NCBI RefSeq assembly: GCF_023667495.1
Contig: NZ_JAMOZL010000001.1
Span: 248,001-312,000, forward strand
Origin: Dyadobacter sp. MSC1_007
Lineage (GTDB): Bacteria; Bacteroidota; Bacteroidia; Cytophagales; Spirosomataceae
Direction: 5' to 3'
DNA: 64,000 bases
Below the pieces are notes generated by a model, which was given only the letters and a program-made list of their open reading frames with translations, ran no database searches and was not told the origin of the DNA. Below are positions 25,644 through 34,720 of this stretch, in pieces. Numbering within the stretch: the stretch's first letter is position 1; each line of letters begins with the position of its first letter. Made by a program: the position numbers and the translations under genes.

Positions 25644-27425
25644 ATGCAATCCAGGATCTTCCTTCGCCTCCTTCTTTTTGTTTTTGTAACAACACATTCA
25701 TTTGCGCAAACCGCCAAGTATAGCTGGTGGAACCCTCAGTCATCGGCGTTTGCTGTGGTGGAAGGCCAGTCTTGGCCGAAGGAACTTAAGAGTTACTATG
25801 ACCGCCTGCCTGCACGTGCAGAAAAGTCTGTTCGCGAACAGGTATGGGGCTTATCCAATCAATCTGCTGGGTTAATGATCCGTTTCCGGGCCAATTCGTC
25901 AGAAATAAGGATACGTTACGCGGTCGGTGGCAAGCATGCGCTCCCACATATGCCTGCGACGGGCGTGAGCGGTGTGGATTTGTACGCCGTGAGCAGTGAC
26001 GGTGACCTGCGTTGGTGCTCCGGCAAGTATGCATTCGGCGACACCATCACCTATGACTTTAAAAACCTGGCTCCCAACGACAATTACCATAAAAAAGGGC
26101 GCGAATACCGTTTGTATTTGCCTCTTTATAATAGTGTCAAATGGCTGGAAATAGGCACGCCGGAAGGTACAGAGTTTACGCCACTAGCCGTAAGGCCCGA
26201 AAAGCCGATCGTCATTTACGGCACTTCCATCGCACAAGGTGCTTGCGCTTCTCGTCCCGGAATGGCCTGGACAGCAATCTTGGGCCGGAAAATGGACAGA
26301 CCACTGATCAACCTCGGCTTCTCAGGAAACGGGCGGCTCGAACCGGAAGTCGTGGACTTGGTAGGGGAAATCGATGCAAAAGTTTATGTGCTGGATTGCT
26401 TGCCAAACTTCACCATCAGGCCTGATTCAAAACTCGGACTGACTGTGGAAGAAATCAAGAACCGCGTTTTGAAGACGGTGACGACATTGCGTCGAAAGCG
26501 GCCTGAAGTGCCCATTGTACTCGCAGAGCACGCCGGATACACCGATGAAGCCATTAATCCTCAAAGCAAACATTTTTATGTCGAGGTGAATGAGGTTTTG
26601 AAAGACGCATTTGCAACACTGAAATCACAGGGCATTCAAAATATTTATTTGATCCCCAAAGATGATTTTGGCCAAACCTACGAATCCACTGTCGATGGTA
26701 CGCACCCTACCGACGTTGGGATGCAGCAATATGCGGACGGTTACGAAAAACATCTCCGCGCCATTCTGCATGAAACATCGGGCACGGTTGCGACTACGCG
26801 ACCGGTTACGCAAATGCGGGAGCTCAATAATTATGACTGGGAGAAACGGCATTCAGAAATTCTGGAATTGAATAAAAAAATGGCACCGTCAACAGTCGTG
26901 ATCGGCAATTCCATCACGCATTTCTGGGGTGGGTTACCCAAAGGACCACGGGCAACAGGCGAAGATTCCTGGACAAGTACATTCGGGAAAAATGCAGTCA
27001 ATTTGGGTTACGGCTGGGACCGCATTGAAAATGTGCTCTGGCGGATTTACCATGGCGAATTGGATGGCTTTTCAGCCCGGCAGATCTTCATCAACATAGG
27101 AACGAATAATCTTGGTTTGAGTTCGGACGATGAAATTGTCGAAGGTTGGAAGGTGTTGGTTGACGCTTTGAAATACCGTCAACCTGCCGCGCAGATCTAC
27201 ATGATGGGGATTTATCCGCGCAGACAGCAGGAAGCGCGCGTTGCTGCGCTTAATCAACGCTTATTACAGCTTACCGGAGAAGCTAACGTGAATTTTATCA
27301 ACCCTGGGAAGGTGTTCCTGAATGCTGAGGGTAAGATTGATGAGTCGCTGTTTTCGGACGGCCTGCACCCTAATGCGAAGGGCTATTCGCTTTTAGGCAA
27401 TGCGATTAAGCCCTTTGTAAAATGA
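25644..27425 (+). CDS. Exported protein with two SGNH/GDSL hydrolase domains
   Basis: Start ATG at 25644 (593 residues) is chosen over an upstream GTG because it gives a clean signal peptide (MQSRIFLRLLLFVFVTTHSFAQ). An N-terminal beta-sandwich-like region is followed by a first SGNH domain (VIYGTSIAQGACA as block I, GFSGNG as block II, DGTHPTDVG as the Asp-His block V). A second SGNH domain starts at VIGNSITHFWGG, with NLGYGWDRIEN, INIGTNNLG and DGLHPNAKGY. Both catalytic triads look intact. Such domains remove acyl or acetyl groups from glycans or lipids; a carbohydrate-esterase role is likely but inferred. Confidence 0.9.
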   Translation: MQSRIFLRLLLFVFVTTHSFAQTAKYSWWNPQSSAFAVVEGQSWPKELKSYYDRLPARAEKSVREQVWGLSNQSAGLMIRFRANSSEIRIRYAVGGKHALPHMPATGVSGVDLYAVSSDGDLRWCSGKYAFGDTITYDFKNLAPNDNYHKKGREYRLYLPLYNSVKWLEIGTPEGTEFTPLAVRPEKPIVIYGTSIAQGACASRPGMAWTAILGRKMDRPLINLGFSGNGRLEPEVVDLVGEIDAKVYVLDCLPNFTIRPDSKLGLTVEEIKNRVLKTVTTLRRKRPEVPIVLAEHAGYTDEAINPQSKHFYVEVNEVLKDAFATLKSQGIQNIYLIPKDDFGQTYESTVDGTHPTDVGMQQYADGYEKHLRAILHETSGTVATTRPVTQMRELNNYDWEKRHSEILELNKKMAPSTVVIGNSITHFWGGLPKGPRATGEDSWTSTFGKNAVNLGYGWDRIENVLWRIYHGELDGFSARQIFINIGTNNLGLSSDDEIVEGWKVLVDALKYRQPAAQIYMMGIYPRRQQEARVAALNQRLLQLTGEANVNFINPGKVFLNAEGKIDESLFSDGLHPNAKGYSLLGNAIKPFVK

Positions 27426-27435
27426 GTTGTGTTGA

Positions 27436-28329
27436 TTACAGAACCACTCCCAAACCGAACAAGATCACAAAAAGCAGTGTAGAAAGCGCCATTTGTTTCA
27501 GATATGGGTCGAGATCGCTGGCTTTGGTCAGTTTTGAAATAGCCAGTCCATTCCGGATGAACAGGGGAAAGCTCAGCAGGAAAATAAAGCTGGTGTATCC
27601 AGAAAAGTGCTCGGCGGTATAAACCAGCACGCAAAACATGCCGATCAGGAGAATGCTCCAATGATATATTACCGCCTTATCGCGTCCCAGCCGCACGGGG
27701 ATAGAATTTTTGCCGGTCGCACGGTCAGATTCGATATCGCGGATATTATTGATATTCAGCACACCAACAGCAAAAAGGCCGCAGCTAGTGGCAGGCAGCA
27801 ATATACCCCAGTCCCATATATGCGTGTGTAAAAAGTTGCTACCCAGCACGCCGACCCATCCGAAAAAGATCAGAACGGAAAGATCGCCCAGGCCCACATA
27901 ACCATAGGGCCGTTTGCCCGCAGTGTACGTAATGGCGGCAATAATGCACGCAACACCGATTCCCAAAAACACCCAGAAAGTATTGGCAGGAGCACCTTTC
28001 AATGCAATGGTTAACAATGCAATTCCAGAAATCAGTGCAAGAATGGAAAACAGGATAATGGCGCGAAGCATTCTGGCAGCCGTAATGTGTCCTGAATGCA
28101 CGGCGCGACGTGGTCCTTCGCGCAACTCGGTATCCTTGCCATTCACGGCGTCGCCGTAATCGTTGGCGAAATTGGAAAGTACTTGTAGTAAAATGGTGGT
28201 CAGTACGCTCAACCCTGCCACAGGCCAGCTGAAATGACCGGAAGCGGCGGCCAGAAAACAGCCCATTAAAATACAGGAGAGTGCAAGAGGTAGCGTACGG
28301 GGCCGCGCGGCTTCAATCCAGGGATTCAT
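27436..28329 (-). CDS. menA: 1,4-dihydroxy-2-naphthoate polyprenyltransferase
   Basis: A 297-residue UbiA-family membrane enzyme with about eight or nine hydrophobic segments. The prenyl-diphosphate site is NFANDYGDAVNGKD (about residues 53-66), and a second acidic site is NNIRDIESDRATGK. MenA joins a polyprenyl chain to dihydroxynaphthoate in menaquinone synthesis at the inner membrane. Menaquinone is the usual quinone of this phylum. No other men gene is in the window. It converges with the double SGNH gene, 10 bases apart. Confidence 0.93.
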   Translation of the reverse strand: MNPWIEAARPRTLPLALSCILMGCFLAAASGHFSWPVAGLSVLTTILLQVLSNFANDYGDAVNGKDTELREGPRRAVHSGHITAARMLRAIILFSILALISGIALLTIALKGAPANTFWVFLGIGVACIIAAITYTAGKRPYGYVGLGDLSVLIFFGWVGVLGSNFLHTHIWDWGILLPATSCGLFAVGVLNINNIRDIESDRATGKNSIPVRLGRDKAVIYHWSILLIGMFCVLVYTAEHFSGYTSFIFLLSFPLFIRNGLAISKLTKASDLDPYLKQMALSTLLFVILFGLGVVL

Positions 28330-28354
28330 GGAGGTATTTTTAATTCGGGAAATT

Positions 28355-28729
28355 TCAGGCCGCCGTTTTCCGCTCGGCCCAATTGATAATTATTTCGGCA
28401 AGATCAAGGCCTTCTCGGGAAATGCCGGCAACAAGGTTTCCATCGTAACTCATAGCCAGATGGAGCGTGTCGTAAGCCCCAACAAATGCCGAAAGAATCT
28501 TCTTGTCAATTTGGGACAACTCTTCCTTGTACCACTCTACGCTTTTCCTCCCCTTTTTCTTATCCCCAAAAACTGCGTCTAAGGCAACCAACACCCCGGA
28601 ATAGGCGGTATGGCCTGTCATTTTTACATACTTTCTGTCTTTGTAAAATCCATCTTCCTTAATTGCCTTTTCGCTCAGGATTTCTTTGGCGTTGGAGAGG
28701 TAGCGGCGGGCTTCGTTAATATCTTTCAT
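28355..28729 (-). CDS. DUF5618 small helical protein
   Basis: A 124-residue protein, mostly helical, matching DUF5618 in length and in segments such as EARRYLSNAKEIL, KMTGHTAYSGVLVALDAVFG and YDTLHLAMSYDGNL. The helical layout is HEPN-like, which would suggest a nucleic-acid or toxin-antitoxin link, but no catalytic motif (RxxxxH) is evident and no partner gene is present. Function unknown. It lies upstream of menA on the same strand, 25 bases apart. Confidence 0.75.
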   Translation of the reverse strand: MKDINEARRYLSNAKEILSEKAIKEDGFYKDRKYVKMTGHTAYSGVLVALDAVFGDKKKGRKSVEWYKEELSQIDKKILSAFVGAYDTLHLAMSYDGNLVAGISREGLDLAEIIINWAERKTAA

Positions 28730-28757
28730 AGTTGCGTATAGTTAATTGTTTGATAGA

Positions 28758-28783
28758 AAGTGCCGGAGATAACTCCGGCACTT
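28758..28783 (-). terminator. Hairpin after the glutathione peroxidase gene
   Basis: A perfect 11-bp GC-rich stem (28758-28768 with 28773-28783), loop of 4, starting 7 bases after the stop. The T tract on the minus strand is short, so termination may be partial. Confidence 0.6.
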
Positions 28784-28790
28784 AAAATAC

Positions 28791-29375
28791 TTAAATTCCG
28801 ACAGCCTTCATGAACTCAGGATCGGTCGGTAATATTTTGGAAGCGAAGAAATTGGTCAGTTCGCCTTTTTCATTGATAACGTATTTGCAGAAATTCCAGG
28901 TTGGTACTTTGTCATTCCAGCCATTCAGTTCCTTGGTGCTCAGCCATTTGTAGATCGGAGCCTGGTCTTCGCCCAATACGGATACTTTCTCAAACATCGG
29001 GAAAGTTACGCCGTAAGTCGCTGAGCAGAATGTGGCGATCTCTTCGCTGGTACCTGGTTCCTGTCCGCCAAAATTGTTGGCAGGAAAGCCCAATACAACT
29101 ACTTTGCTACCGTGTTCCTTGTTAAACTTCTCCCAATCAGCATATTGCTTGGTATAGCCGCATTTGGAAGCCACGTTGAGGATAACCACTTTTTTGCCTT
29201 TGTATTTGCTCAGATCGACAGTTTTGCCGCCAACAAGCGATTTTACCTTGAAATCGTAAAGAGTTTGTGTCGCAGCAGCTGCGTCGGCCGGTCTGTTCGC
29301 TATTTCGGATTTATCCATGAACAACCCGGTAATCAAAGAAGTAATCATAATGAAAAGTGTCTTAATAAGGCTCAT
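28791..29375 (-). CDS. Glutathione peroxidase family protein
   Basis: A 194-residue thiol peroxidase. The catalytic Cys72 lies in NVASKCGYT, followed by FPANNFGGQEPG (Gln) and WNFCKYVI (Trp-Asn), completing the tetrad. It reduces hydroperoxides; Bacteroidota members usually take electrons from thioredoxin rather than glutathione. The N-terminal hydrophobic stretch (about 4-20) suggests export or membrane anchoring, which many homologues in this phylum show. Single gene with a hairpin after the stop. Confidence 0.93.
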   Translation of the reverse strand: MSLIKTLFIMITSLITGLFMDKSEIANRPADAAAATQTLYDFKVKSLVGGKTVDLSKYKGKKVVILNVASKCGYTKQYADWEKFNKEHGSKVVVLGFPANNFGGQEPGTSEEIATFCSATYGVTFPMFEKVSVLGEDQAPIYKWLSTKELNGWNDKVPTWNFCKYVINEKGELTNFFASKILPTDPEFMKAVGI

Positions 29376-29485
29376 AATAGTCTTGGTTATGGTTAGTACA
29401 TATATATTAATAAAAGATTCGCATGCACGTGATTAGGTTACCATATCCAAAACGCGCTGATCAGCAGATTTTGGTAACTTTTTTT

Positions 29486-31264
29486 CTACATTCTCTCCGG
29501 AACGTCTATTCCCATTAACCCCAAAGACTTGCGAATCGTTTCCGAAACTACACCCGATAATGCAACCCGCAAACGCACTGCCACAGGGTCGGGATCTGAA
29601 AAGATCGAAACCTCGGCATAGAACTGGTTATACACTTTGGCCAGCTCAAATGCATATTGCGAAATCAGCGAAGGGGCGAATTCATTGGCTGCGGCTACAA
29701 CCTTCACCGGAAACTGCGAAAGAGTAAATATCAATTCGCGTTCTGCCTGGTGCATGCTGTAAGAACTGCCCGGAACTTCGGACGAAATCCCAGCCTGCTC
29801 CGCCTTGCGCATAATAGACCGGATACGCGCATAGGTATATTGGATAAATGGCCCTGTGTGTCCCTGGAAGTCAATCGACTCTTCCGGATTGAAGAGCATT
29901 CGTTTCTTAGGGTCTACTTTCAGAAGGAAATATTTTAATGCGCCTAATGCAAGCTGGTTGTAAAGCAACTTGGCTTCTTCGCTGTTAAAATCATCGATTT
30001 TGCCTAGTTCTTGCGTACGGTCAGAGGCTGTTTGCACCATTTGGGCCACCAGATCGTCGGCGTCCACGACGGTACCCTCGCGTGATTTCATTTTTCCCGA
30101 TGGCAAATCCACCATGCCGTAGCTGATGTGGTAACAGCCGTCGGCATAAGTGCGTCCAAGCCGTTTCAGGATCGCAAAAAGCACCTTAAAATGGTAATCC
30201 TGCTCATTTCCTACTACCCACAAGTAACGGTCGTTGCCGAAATCACTGTTTTTAAGTTCCGTAGTTCCCAGGTCCTGCGTGATATAAACCGATGTGCCGT
30301 CACCACGCAACACGAGTTTTTCATCAAGTCCTTCGGTAGTAAGATCGATCCACACAGAGCCGTCAGCTTTCTTGAAGAATACCCCTTTTTGCAAACCTTC
30401 TTCGATAATGTCCTTGCCAAGCAAGTACGTATCCGACTCATAGTAAGTCTTATCGAAACCTACACCGATCTTATTGTAAGTCTGGCTGAAACCCTCGTAC
30501 ACCCAGCTGTTCATTTTCTGCCACAATGCAACTGTTTCAGGGTCATTGTTTTCCCAAAGCAAAAGCAATTTTTGCGCTTCAAGGATCCACGGCGCCTTTT
30601 TCGCAGCTTCTTCGTCGCTCATGCCCTGCTCAACAAGCGCTTTGATCTGCTTTTTGTATTCAACATCAAACAGGACATAATATTTTCCCGCCAAATGGTC
30701 GCCTTTGATCCCGCTCGATTCGGGAGTTTCGCCATTGCCCAACTCACGGTAGGCAAGCATGGATTTGCAGATATGGATGCCGCGGTCGTTGACCAGACAC
30801 GTTTTGACCACATTATAGCCGCTCGCCTTCAATATCCTGGAAAGGGAATCGCCCAGGAAATTATTGCGTAAATGGCCGAGGTGAAGCGGTTTATTAGTAT
30901 TGGGAGAAGAAAACTCCACCATGACCGACTGACCGTTAGAAGGCAGCGAGCCGAAGGAACCGTCGGCCAGGATCGTGCCGAACAGGTCGAGCCAGGTGCT
31001 GTCTTTCAGGCTGATATTCAAGAAGCCCTGGACTACATTGAACCCGGAAACGACCGAAGAATTGGCAGCGAGTTCTTCCCCGATGATCTGTCCGATCTCG
31101 GCAGGCGATTTTCTGGCTGTTTTGGTTAAAGGAAAAGTAACGAAAGTGTAAAATCCTTCAAATTCTTTCTTGGTCGGTTGGAGGAGGATGTCATCAGCAG
31201 CAATATCGAAATGTTTTTGGACCGCTTTTTGAATATCTTCCTTGAGTATTGCTTCAATCGTCAT
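29486..31264 (-). CDS. argS: Arginyl-tRNA synthetase
   Basis: A 592-residue class I synthetase that charges tRNA-Arg. The HIGH motif is HLGHLRNN (about 127) and the KMSK-like motif is KMKSREG (about 365). An N-terminal Add-1 domain and the C-terminal DALR anticodon-binding domain (FIQYTYARIRSIMRKAEQ onward) are present. The ending GIDVPERM is the normal terminus. A TATCTTCG box (31301-31308 minus, one mismatch to the -7 consensus) lies about 37 bases upstream. Confidence 0.97.
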   Translation of the reverse strand: MTIEAILKEDIQKAVQKHFDIAADDILLQPTKKEFEGFYTFVTFPLTKTARKSPAEIGQIIGEELAANSSVVSGFNVVQGFLNISLKDSTWLDLFGTILADGSFGSLPSNGQSVMVEFSSPNTNKPLHLGHLRNNFLGDSLSRILKASGYNVVKTCLVNDRGIHICKSMLAYRELGNGETPESSGIKGDHLAGKYYVLFDVEYKKQIKALVEQGMSDEEAAKKAPWILEAQKLLLLWENNDPETVALWQKMNSWVYEGFSQTYNKIGVGFDKTYYESDTYLLGKDIIEEGLQKGVFFKKADGSVWIDLTTEGLDEKLVLRGDGTSVYITQDLGTTELKNSDFGNDRYLWVVGNEQDYHFKVLFAILKRLGRTYADGCYHISYGMVDLPSGKMKSREGTVVDADDLVAQMVQTASDRTQELGKIDDFNSEEAKLLYNQLALGALKYFLLKVDPKKRMLFNPEESIDFQGHTGPFIQYTYARIRSIMRKAEQAGISSEVPGSSYSMHQAERELIFTLSQFPVKVVAAANEFAPSLISQYAFELAKVYNQFYAEVSIFSDPDPVAVRLRVALSGVVSETIRKSLGLMGIDVPERM

Positions 31265-31427
31265 GAAAAATGGTGTAAGCCAGAGATGAACTTTCGAAAT
31301 CGAAGATACATCCCCGCAAGTTTTTATTTAAGTGAAATTATTTCTAATATTAATAGCAATGTTGTGCGCATTTGATGCAAAATTAGGCTAATTATTGAAG
31401 AGAGTCACACCCCAGCAGGAAGAAGTT

Positions 31428-32987
31428 ATGCATAAGCGATCTATAAATTATTCCGGGTTGAAAATAATGCTGTTACTGGTCTTTGCGCCGCTCTGGGGTG
31501 CGTGGGCGCAATTGCAGCAATCCGACAGGCTTGAAATCCCGACAAGCTCTTCTTCATCCGAACAATTCGAAGTTTTCAGTCTCGGCGAGCAAGGCATTTT
31601 AGCCGTCGTAAGGGGCAGTGAATACAGCAACAGGAACGAGCAGTGGCAGTTTGTGAAATATGATACCACGCTAAAAGCCGTCTGGCGGTCTGCCTATAAA
31701 CTGGACTACAGGTATATCCCCGTAATGGCCTACAAAGGCGAGGAAAGCGGGTTCTGGCTATTTGCCGAGCCGGATACTGACAAATTCCTCTTCATGCAGC
31801 TCAACTTTCACGACGGTTCTATTGATACTTACAAAGGAAACCTGCTTTCGGGTGTCGATGTGCAGCATTTCAAGGTGATCGGGAGCAAAGCATTGGTGTC
31901 GGGTTATTACCGGTCGAGGCCCATTGTGATCGTGCATTCATTTTTTGACCACACTACCCGCGTATTACCCGGACTTTTCGAGAAAAATACTGAGCTTAAC
32001 AATGTCGATATCAATGAAGTAGACGGCTACATTAATGTTATTACTTACGCCTACCGGAAGAAAAACTGCGTTTTTGAGATTAAAACTTATAATTACGACG
32101 GTAAGCTGCTAAAAAGAACTTCACTCAGCGATCCCAGGTACAGCTTTATTTCAGGGCAGATCGTTCCCCTTAATCCGGACGATTCATACCTGATCGGTAA
32201 TTATTCGGTGGGATGTACACAATATTCACAAGGCTTGTATGTGACGCACGTCGCGGACGACACGCCCGAGGAGCCTCAGTTCATAGAATTTTCGGAGCTG
32301 CAAAACTTCTTTAATTACATGAAGCCCAAGCGCAAGCAGCGGGTTTTGGAAAAGATAGGAAAACGGAAAAGCCTTGGTAAGGAAAACCGGTTCCGCTATC
32401 GCTTGTTAGTGCATCAGCTGATTCAGACTGACAATGAGATTGTGCTGGTTGCGGAGGTATATTATCCTAACCAGCGATCGTCGAGCCCTGTTATTTCCGG
32501 TGGAATGTCGCGCCCTTATGTAACACGTGCCCTCGAAGGTTACCGTTACACGCACGCCATCGTGTGCGGATTCGACAAGAGCGGGAAGCTTATCTGGGAC
32601 AATTGCATTACCATTAAGGACTTGACTAGTTTTGATTTGCAGGAAATGGTGCAAATTACCCCCGTGGACGACTATTTCGTGCTAGCTTATCCTCAGGAAG
32701 GCGAGATCCACACCGAGGTTATCAGCCGCAATAAAGTGGTGGTAGAAAGCGAAAAATTTAAAATCAATCCCAAATCAGAGAAAGAGAAGGTGCTGAACAA
32801 TGAAGACGGCTATCTTTCGCCCTGGTACGGCCAATATTTCCTCGCTTATGGAATGCAGCGAATCGGCACTTCGTCGATCGGGCAGGGCCGTGAGGTATTT
32901 TATGTCAATAAATTGACTTACAAAACTGATGAAATTGGCAAAGTACAGGACAAAGAGGAGGCATCGCGGCCCAGGCAGCAGCCTTAA
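31428..32987 (+). CDS. Secreted protein of unknown function
   Basis: A 519-residue protein from ATG 31428, chosen over TTG 31395 because it is preceded by GGAAGAAG and gives a signal peptide ending GAWAQ. The mature part is rich in beta-strand-like, charged and Tyr-rich segments with recurring YD/YN-G-K-L turns, suggesting a propeller or beta-sandwich, but I recognise no family and no sorting domain. It is flanked by argS (divergent) and pyrR (convergent, 3 bases between stops), so context gives no role. Confidence 0.8.
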   Translation: MHKRSINYSGLKIMLLLVFAPLWGAWAQLQQSDRLEIPTSSSSSEQFEVFSLGEQGILAVVRGSEYSNRNEQWQFVKYDTTLKAVWRSAYKLDYRYIPVMAYKGEESGFWLFAEPDTDKFLFMQLNFHDGSIDTYKGNLLSGVDVQHFKVIGSKALVSGYYRSRPIVIVHSFFDHTTRVLPGLFEKNTELNNVDINEVDGYINVITYAYRKKNCVFEIKTYNYDGKLLKRTSLSDPRYSFISGQIVPLNPDDSYLIGNYSVGCTQYSQGLYVTHVADDTPEEPQFIEFSELQNFFNYMKPKRKQRVLEKIGKRKSLGKENRFRYRLLVHQLIQTDNEIVLVAEVYYPNQRSSSPVISGGMSRPYVTRALEGYRYTHAIVCGFDKSGKLIWDNCITIKDLTSFDLQEMVQITPVDDYFVLAYPQEGEIHTEVISRNKVVVESEKFKINPKSEKEKVLNNEDGYLSPWYGQYFLAYGMQRIGTSSIGQGREVFYVNKLTYKTDEIGKVQDKEEASRPRQQP

Positions 32988-32990
32988 AGG

Positions 32991-33533
32991 CTAATCTACG
33001 AGCCAGATATGATCGGCGTCAAAACCCTGTTCTTTCCATTCTACCTGCACGCGTTGCGTTTCCACAGTGCTTACCTGCATGCCGACGTAATTGGGGTCGA
33101 TCGGCAACTCTCGGTTGTAGCGACGGTCAATTAATACCAATAACTCCACAGTTTTAGGGCGCCCAAAAGCCGTCATAGCGTCCAGTGCAGCACGAACCAT
33201 TCTGCCGCTGGCTAGCACGTCGTCGATCAGGATCACTTTTTTGCCTTCTATGAGAAAAGGGACGTTGGTTTTGTTAGGCACCAGCGGAGATTCCCTTCTT
33301 CTGAAATCGTCGCGATAAAACGTAGCATCCAGATGGCCGACCATGATGTTCACGCCGGACTTTTCGCGGAGTTCGGTCACAATGCGTTCGGCGAAATGGA
33401 TTCCCCTGGGCTGCAAACCCATGACCACCGTGTTGGAAAAGTCCTGGTGATTCTCAATCAGTTGCTGGCAAAGCCGACTGATCATAATTTCCAGAAGGGG
33501 ACTGCTAAGTATTAATCGTTTTTGGGGTATCAT
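32991..33533 (-). CDS. pyrR: PyrR-type uracil phosphoribosyltransferase / regulator
   Basis: A 180-residue phosphoribosyltransferase of the PyrR group. The PRPP loop is VILIDDVLASGRMVRAA (about 100-116), with the flexible loop TFYRDDFRRR and the C-terminal VDRRY-like IDRRYNREL segment. In Bacillus, PyrR binds pyr mRNA leaders; outside Firmicutes it may act only as a phosphoribosyltransferase. pyrB lies 21 kb away with no obvious PyrR leader, so a regulatory role here is uncertain. It diverges from pth with 64 bases between. Confidence 0.9.
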   Translation of the reverse strand: MIPQKRLILSSPLLEIMISRLCQQLIENHQDFSNTVVMGLQPRGIHFAERIVTELREKSGVNIMVGHLDATFYRDDFRRRESPLVPNKTNVPFLIEGKKVILIDDVLASGRMVRAALDAMTAFGRPKTVELLVLIDRRYNRELPIDPNYVGMQVSTVETQRVQVEWKEQGFDADHIWLVD

Positions 33534-33597
33534 GAAATTTCCCTGAATTTTAGCCTAAATTAAAGTCCTCTTAGACGAAATTAAAAACTTTTACCAA

Positions 33598-34158
33598 ATG
33601 AAATATCTTATTGCCGGATTAGGGAATATTGGTCCGGAGTATGCATTTACCAGACATAATGTGGGATTTATGGTGCTGGACCGTCTGGCTGCACAGCATG
33701 ACTTCAAATTTTCTTTTGAAAAACTCGCCTTCGTTGCTGAATGGAAGCACAAGGGCAGGCACATTTATTTTATAAAACCCACGACGTACATGAATTTGAG
33801 CGGTAAAGCCGTCCGATATTACATGGACCAATATAAAGTAACCGCCGAAAATACACTGGTGATCGTGGATGAGCTGCAATTGCCGTACGGAACCTTGCGT
33901 ATCAAGCCGAAAGGAAGTCACGGCGGGCACAATGGACTCAAAAATATTGAAGAGCTGCTTGGTAATTCTGATTATCCCAGGCTGCGCTTTGGGATCGGAA
34001 ATAATTTTCCGCGGGGCAGGCAAGTAGATTATGTGCTAAAACCATTTTCCAATGAGGAAATGGCGGAACTGCCAATCTTTTTGGACAAAGCCGGGGATAT
34101 GGTTCTTTCGTTTTGTACTTTGGGGATACAATCGACAATGAATAATTATAACCAATGA
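33598..34158 (+). CDS. pth: Peptidyl-tRNA hydrolase
   Basis: A 186-residue Pth that frees tRNA from stalled peptidyl-tRNA in the cytoplasm. The catalytic residues are all in place: Asn10 in AGLGN, His20 in TRHNVGF and Asp91 in VDELQLPYG; the GSHGGHNGLK loop (about 104-113) is intact. ATG at 33598 is the natural start. It stands alone and is followed by a long AT-rich stretch without genes. Confidence 0.97.
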   Translation: MKYLIAGLGNIGPEYAFTRHNVGFMVLDRLAAQHDFKFSFEKLAFVAEWKHKGRHIYFIKPTTYMNLSGKAVRYYMDQYKVTAENTLVIVDELQLPYGTLRIKPKGSHGGHNGLKNIEELLGNSDYPRLRFGIGNNFPRGRQVDYVLKPFSNEEMAELPIFLDKAGDMVLSFCTLGIQSTMNNYNQ

Positions 34159-34422
34159 TTGTACTATTTTAAGAAAATATAAATATTTCAAGATTTGTAT
34201 TTCTTTGGTTTTTGGCACTCAAATCGAAATTATCTTAAACTTATTTATTGATCGTCAATAGAAAATAATTTTTGAAGTGCGGAAATTGCGATTTAATTCC
34301 AAATATAATTTCGATGATAGGTTTGGATGCAATTTGTAATTTCAAAATTAATACTGACATTTGTATCGCAGTTAGCCGCGGGAAGAATTGAATAAATCCA
34401 TGAAGGCTAATTTAAATAGTAT
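34159..34422. other. AT-rich gene-free stretch
   Basis: This 264-base stretch after pth is strongly AT-rich, has no plausible reading frame and no strong terminator. It ends at the -7 element of the candidate RNA gene. Confidence 0.6.
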
Positions 34423-34430
34423 TATCTTTG
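34423..34430 (+). promoter_or_regulatory. -7 element (TATCTTTG) of the candidate RNA gene
   Basis: An exact TAnnTTTG match with no coding region downstream. Predicted transcription start near 34437. Confidence 0.5.
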
Positions 34431-34436
34431 CATAAA

Positions 34437-34720
34437 TTATACTATTTGTCGTTTTCACTCTGTCTCAGACCACTAGGTGAACGAAGCGTGAAAGAGGGGA
34501 AAGGACGGAGGACAGGTTCTTCCGGGATTTTGTTAAGAAAGAAAATTGGAGTATTATTGATAGTATAGTTGCTTTAAATAATGCCTGCTAATCGACACTA
34601 CGCCAGATACGGCACCGAGCGAAAGGCAATCAGGCAAAAAAGATATAAAAGATAAGAAAAGGTTAAGGGTTTAGGAATAGTCAGTATAAAGCCATCTCAA
34701 TGAGATGGCTTTATCTTTTT
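34437..34720 (+). ncRNA. Candidate structured small RNA
   Basis: No reading frame covers this stretch. It begins about 7 bases after a -7 element and ends at an intrinsic terminator. TTATACT (34437-34443) is complementary to AGTATAA (34683-34689), so the 5' and 3' ends can close the molecule. Internal perfect helices are TTTCAC (34453-34458) with GTGAAA (34488-34493) and TGCCTG (34582-34587) with CAGGCA (34631-34636). The layout suits an abundant housekeeping-type RNA such as a 6S-like RNA, but I see no motif of tmRNA, RNase P RNA or SRP RNA. Confidence 0.45.
34686..34714. terminator. Bidirectional terminator between candidate RNA and ompA-like gene
   Basis: ATAAAGCCATCTCA (34686-34699) is the exact reverse complement of 34701-34714; about 13 bp can pair with a 3-base loop. 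T-rich sequence follows on the plus strand. On the minus strand it overlaps the stop codon of the OmpA-family gene. Confidence 0.8.

Noticed and set aside
30128-30871. 247-codon open frame antisense to argS
   Set aside because: It lies fully inside argS, has low-complexity Phe/Val-rich composition and no start context.
34437-34720. tmRNA, RNase P RNA or SRP RNA in the pth-ompA gap
   Set aside because: No GAGGAAAGTCC, no TpsiC-arm/CCA end with tag frame, and no GGAAGCAGCC-type tetraloop segment is present; left as an unclassified candidate.
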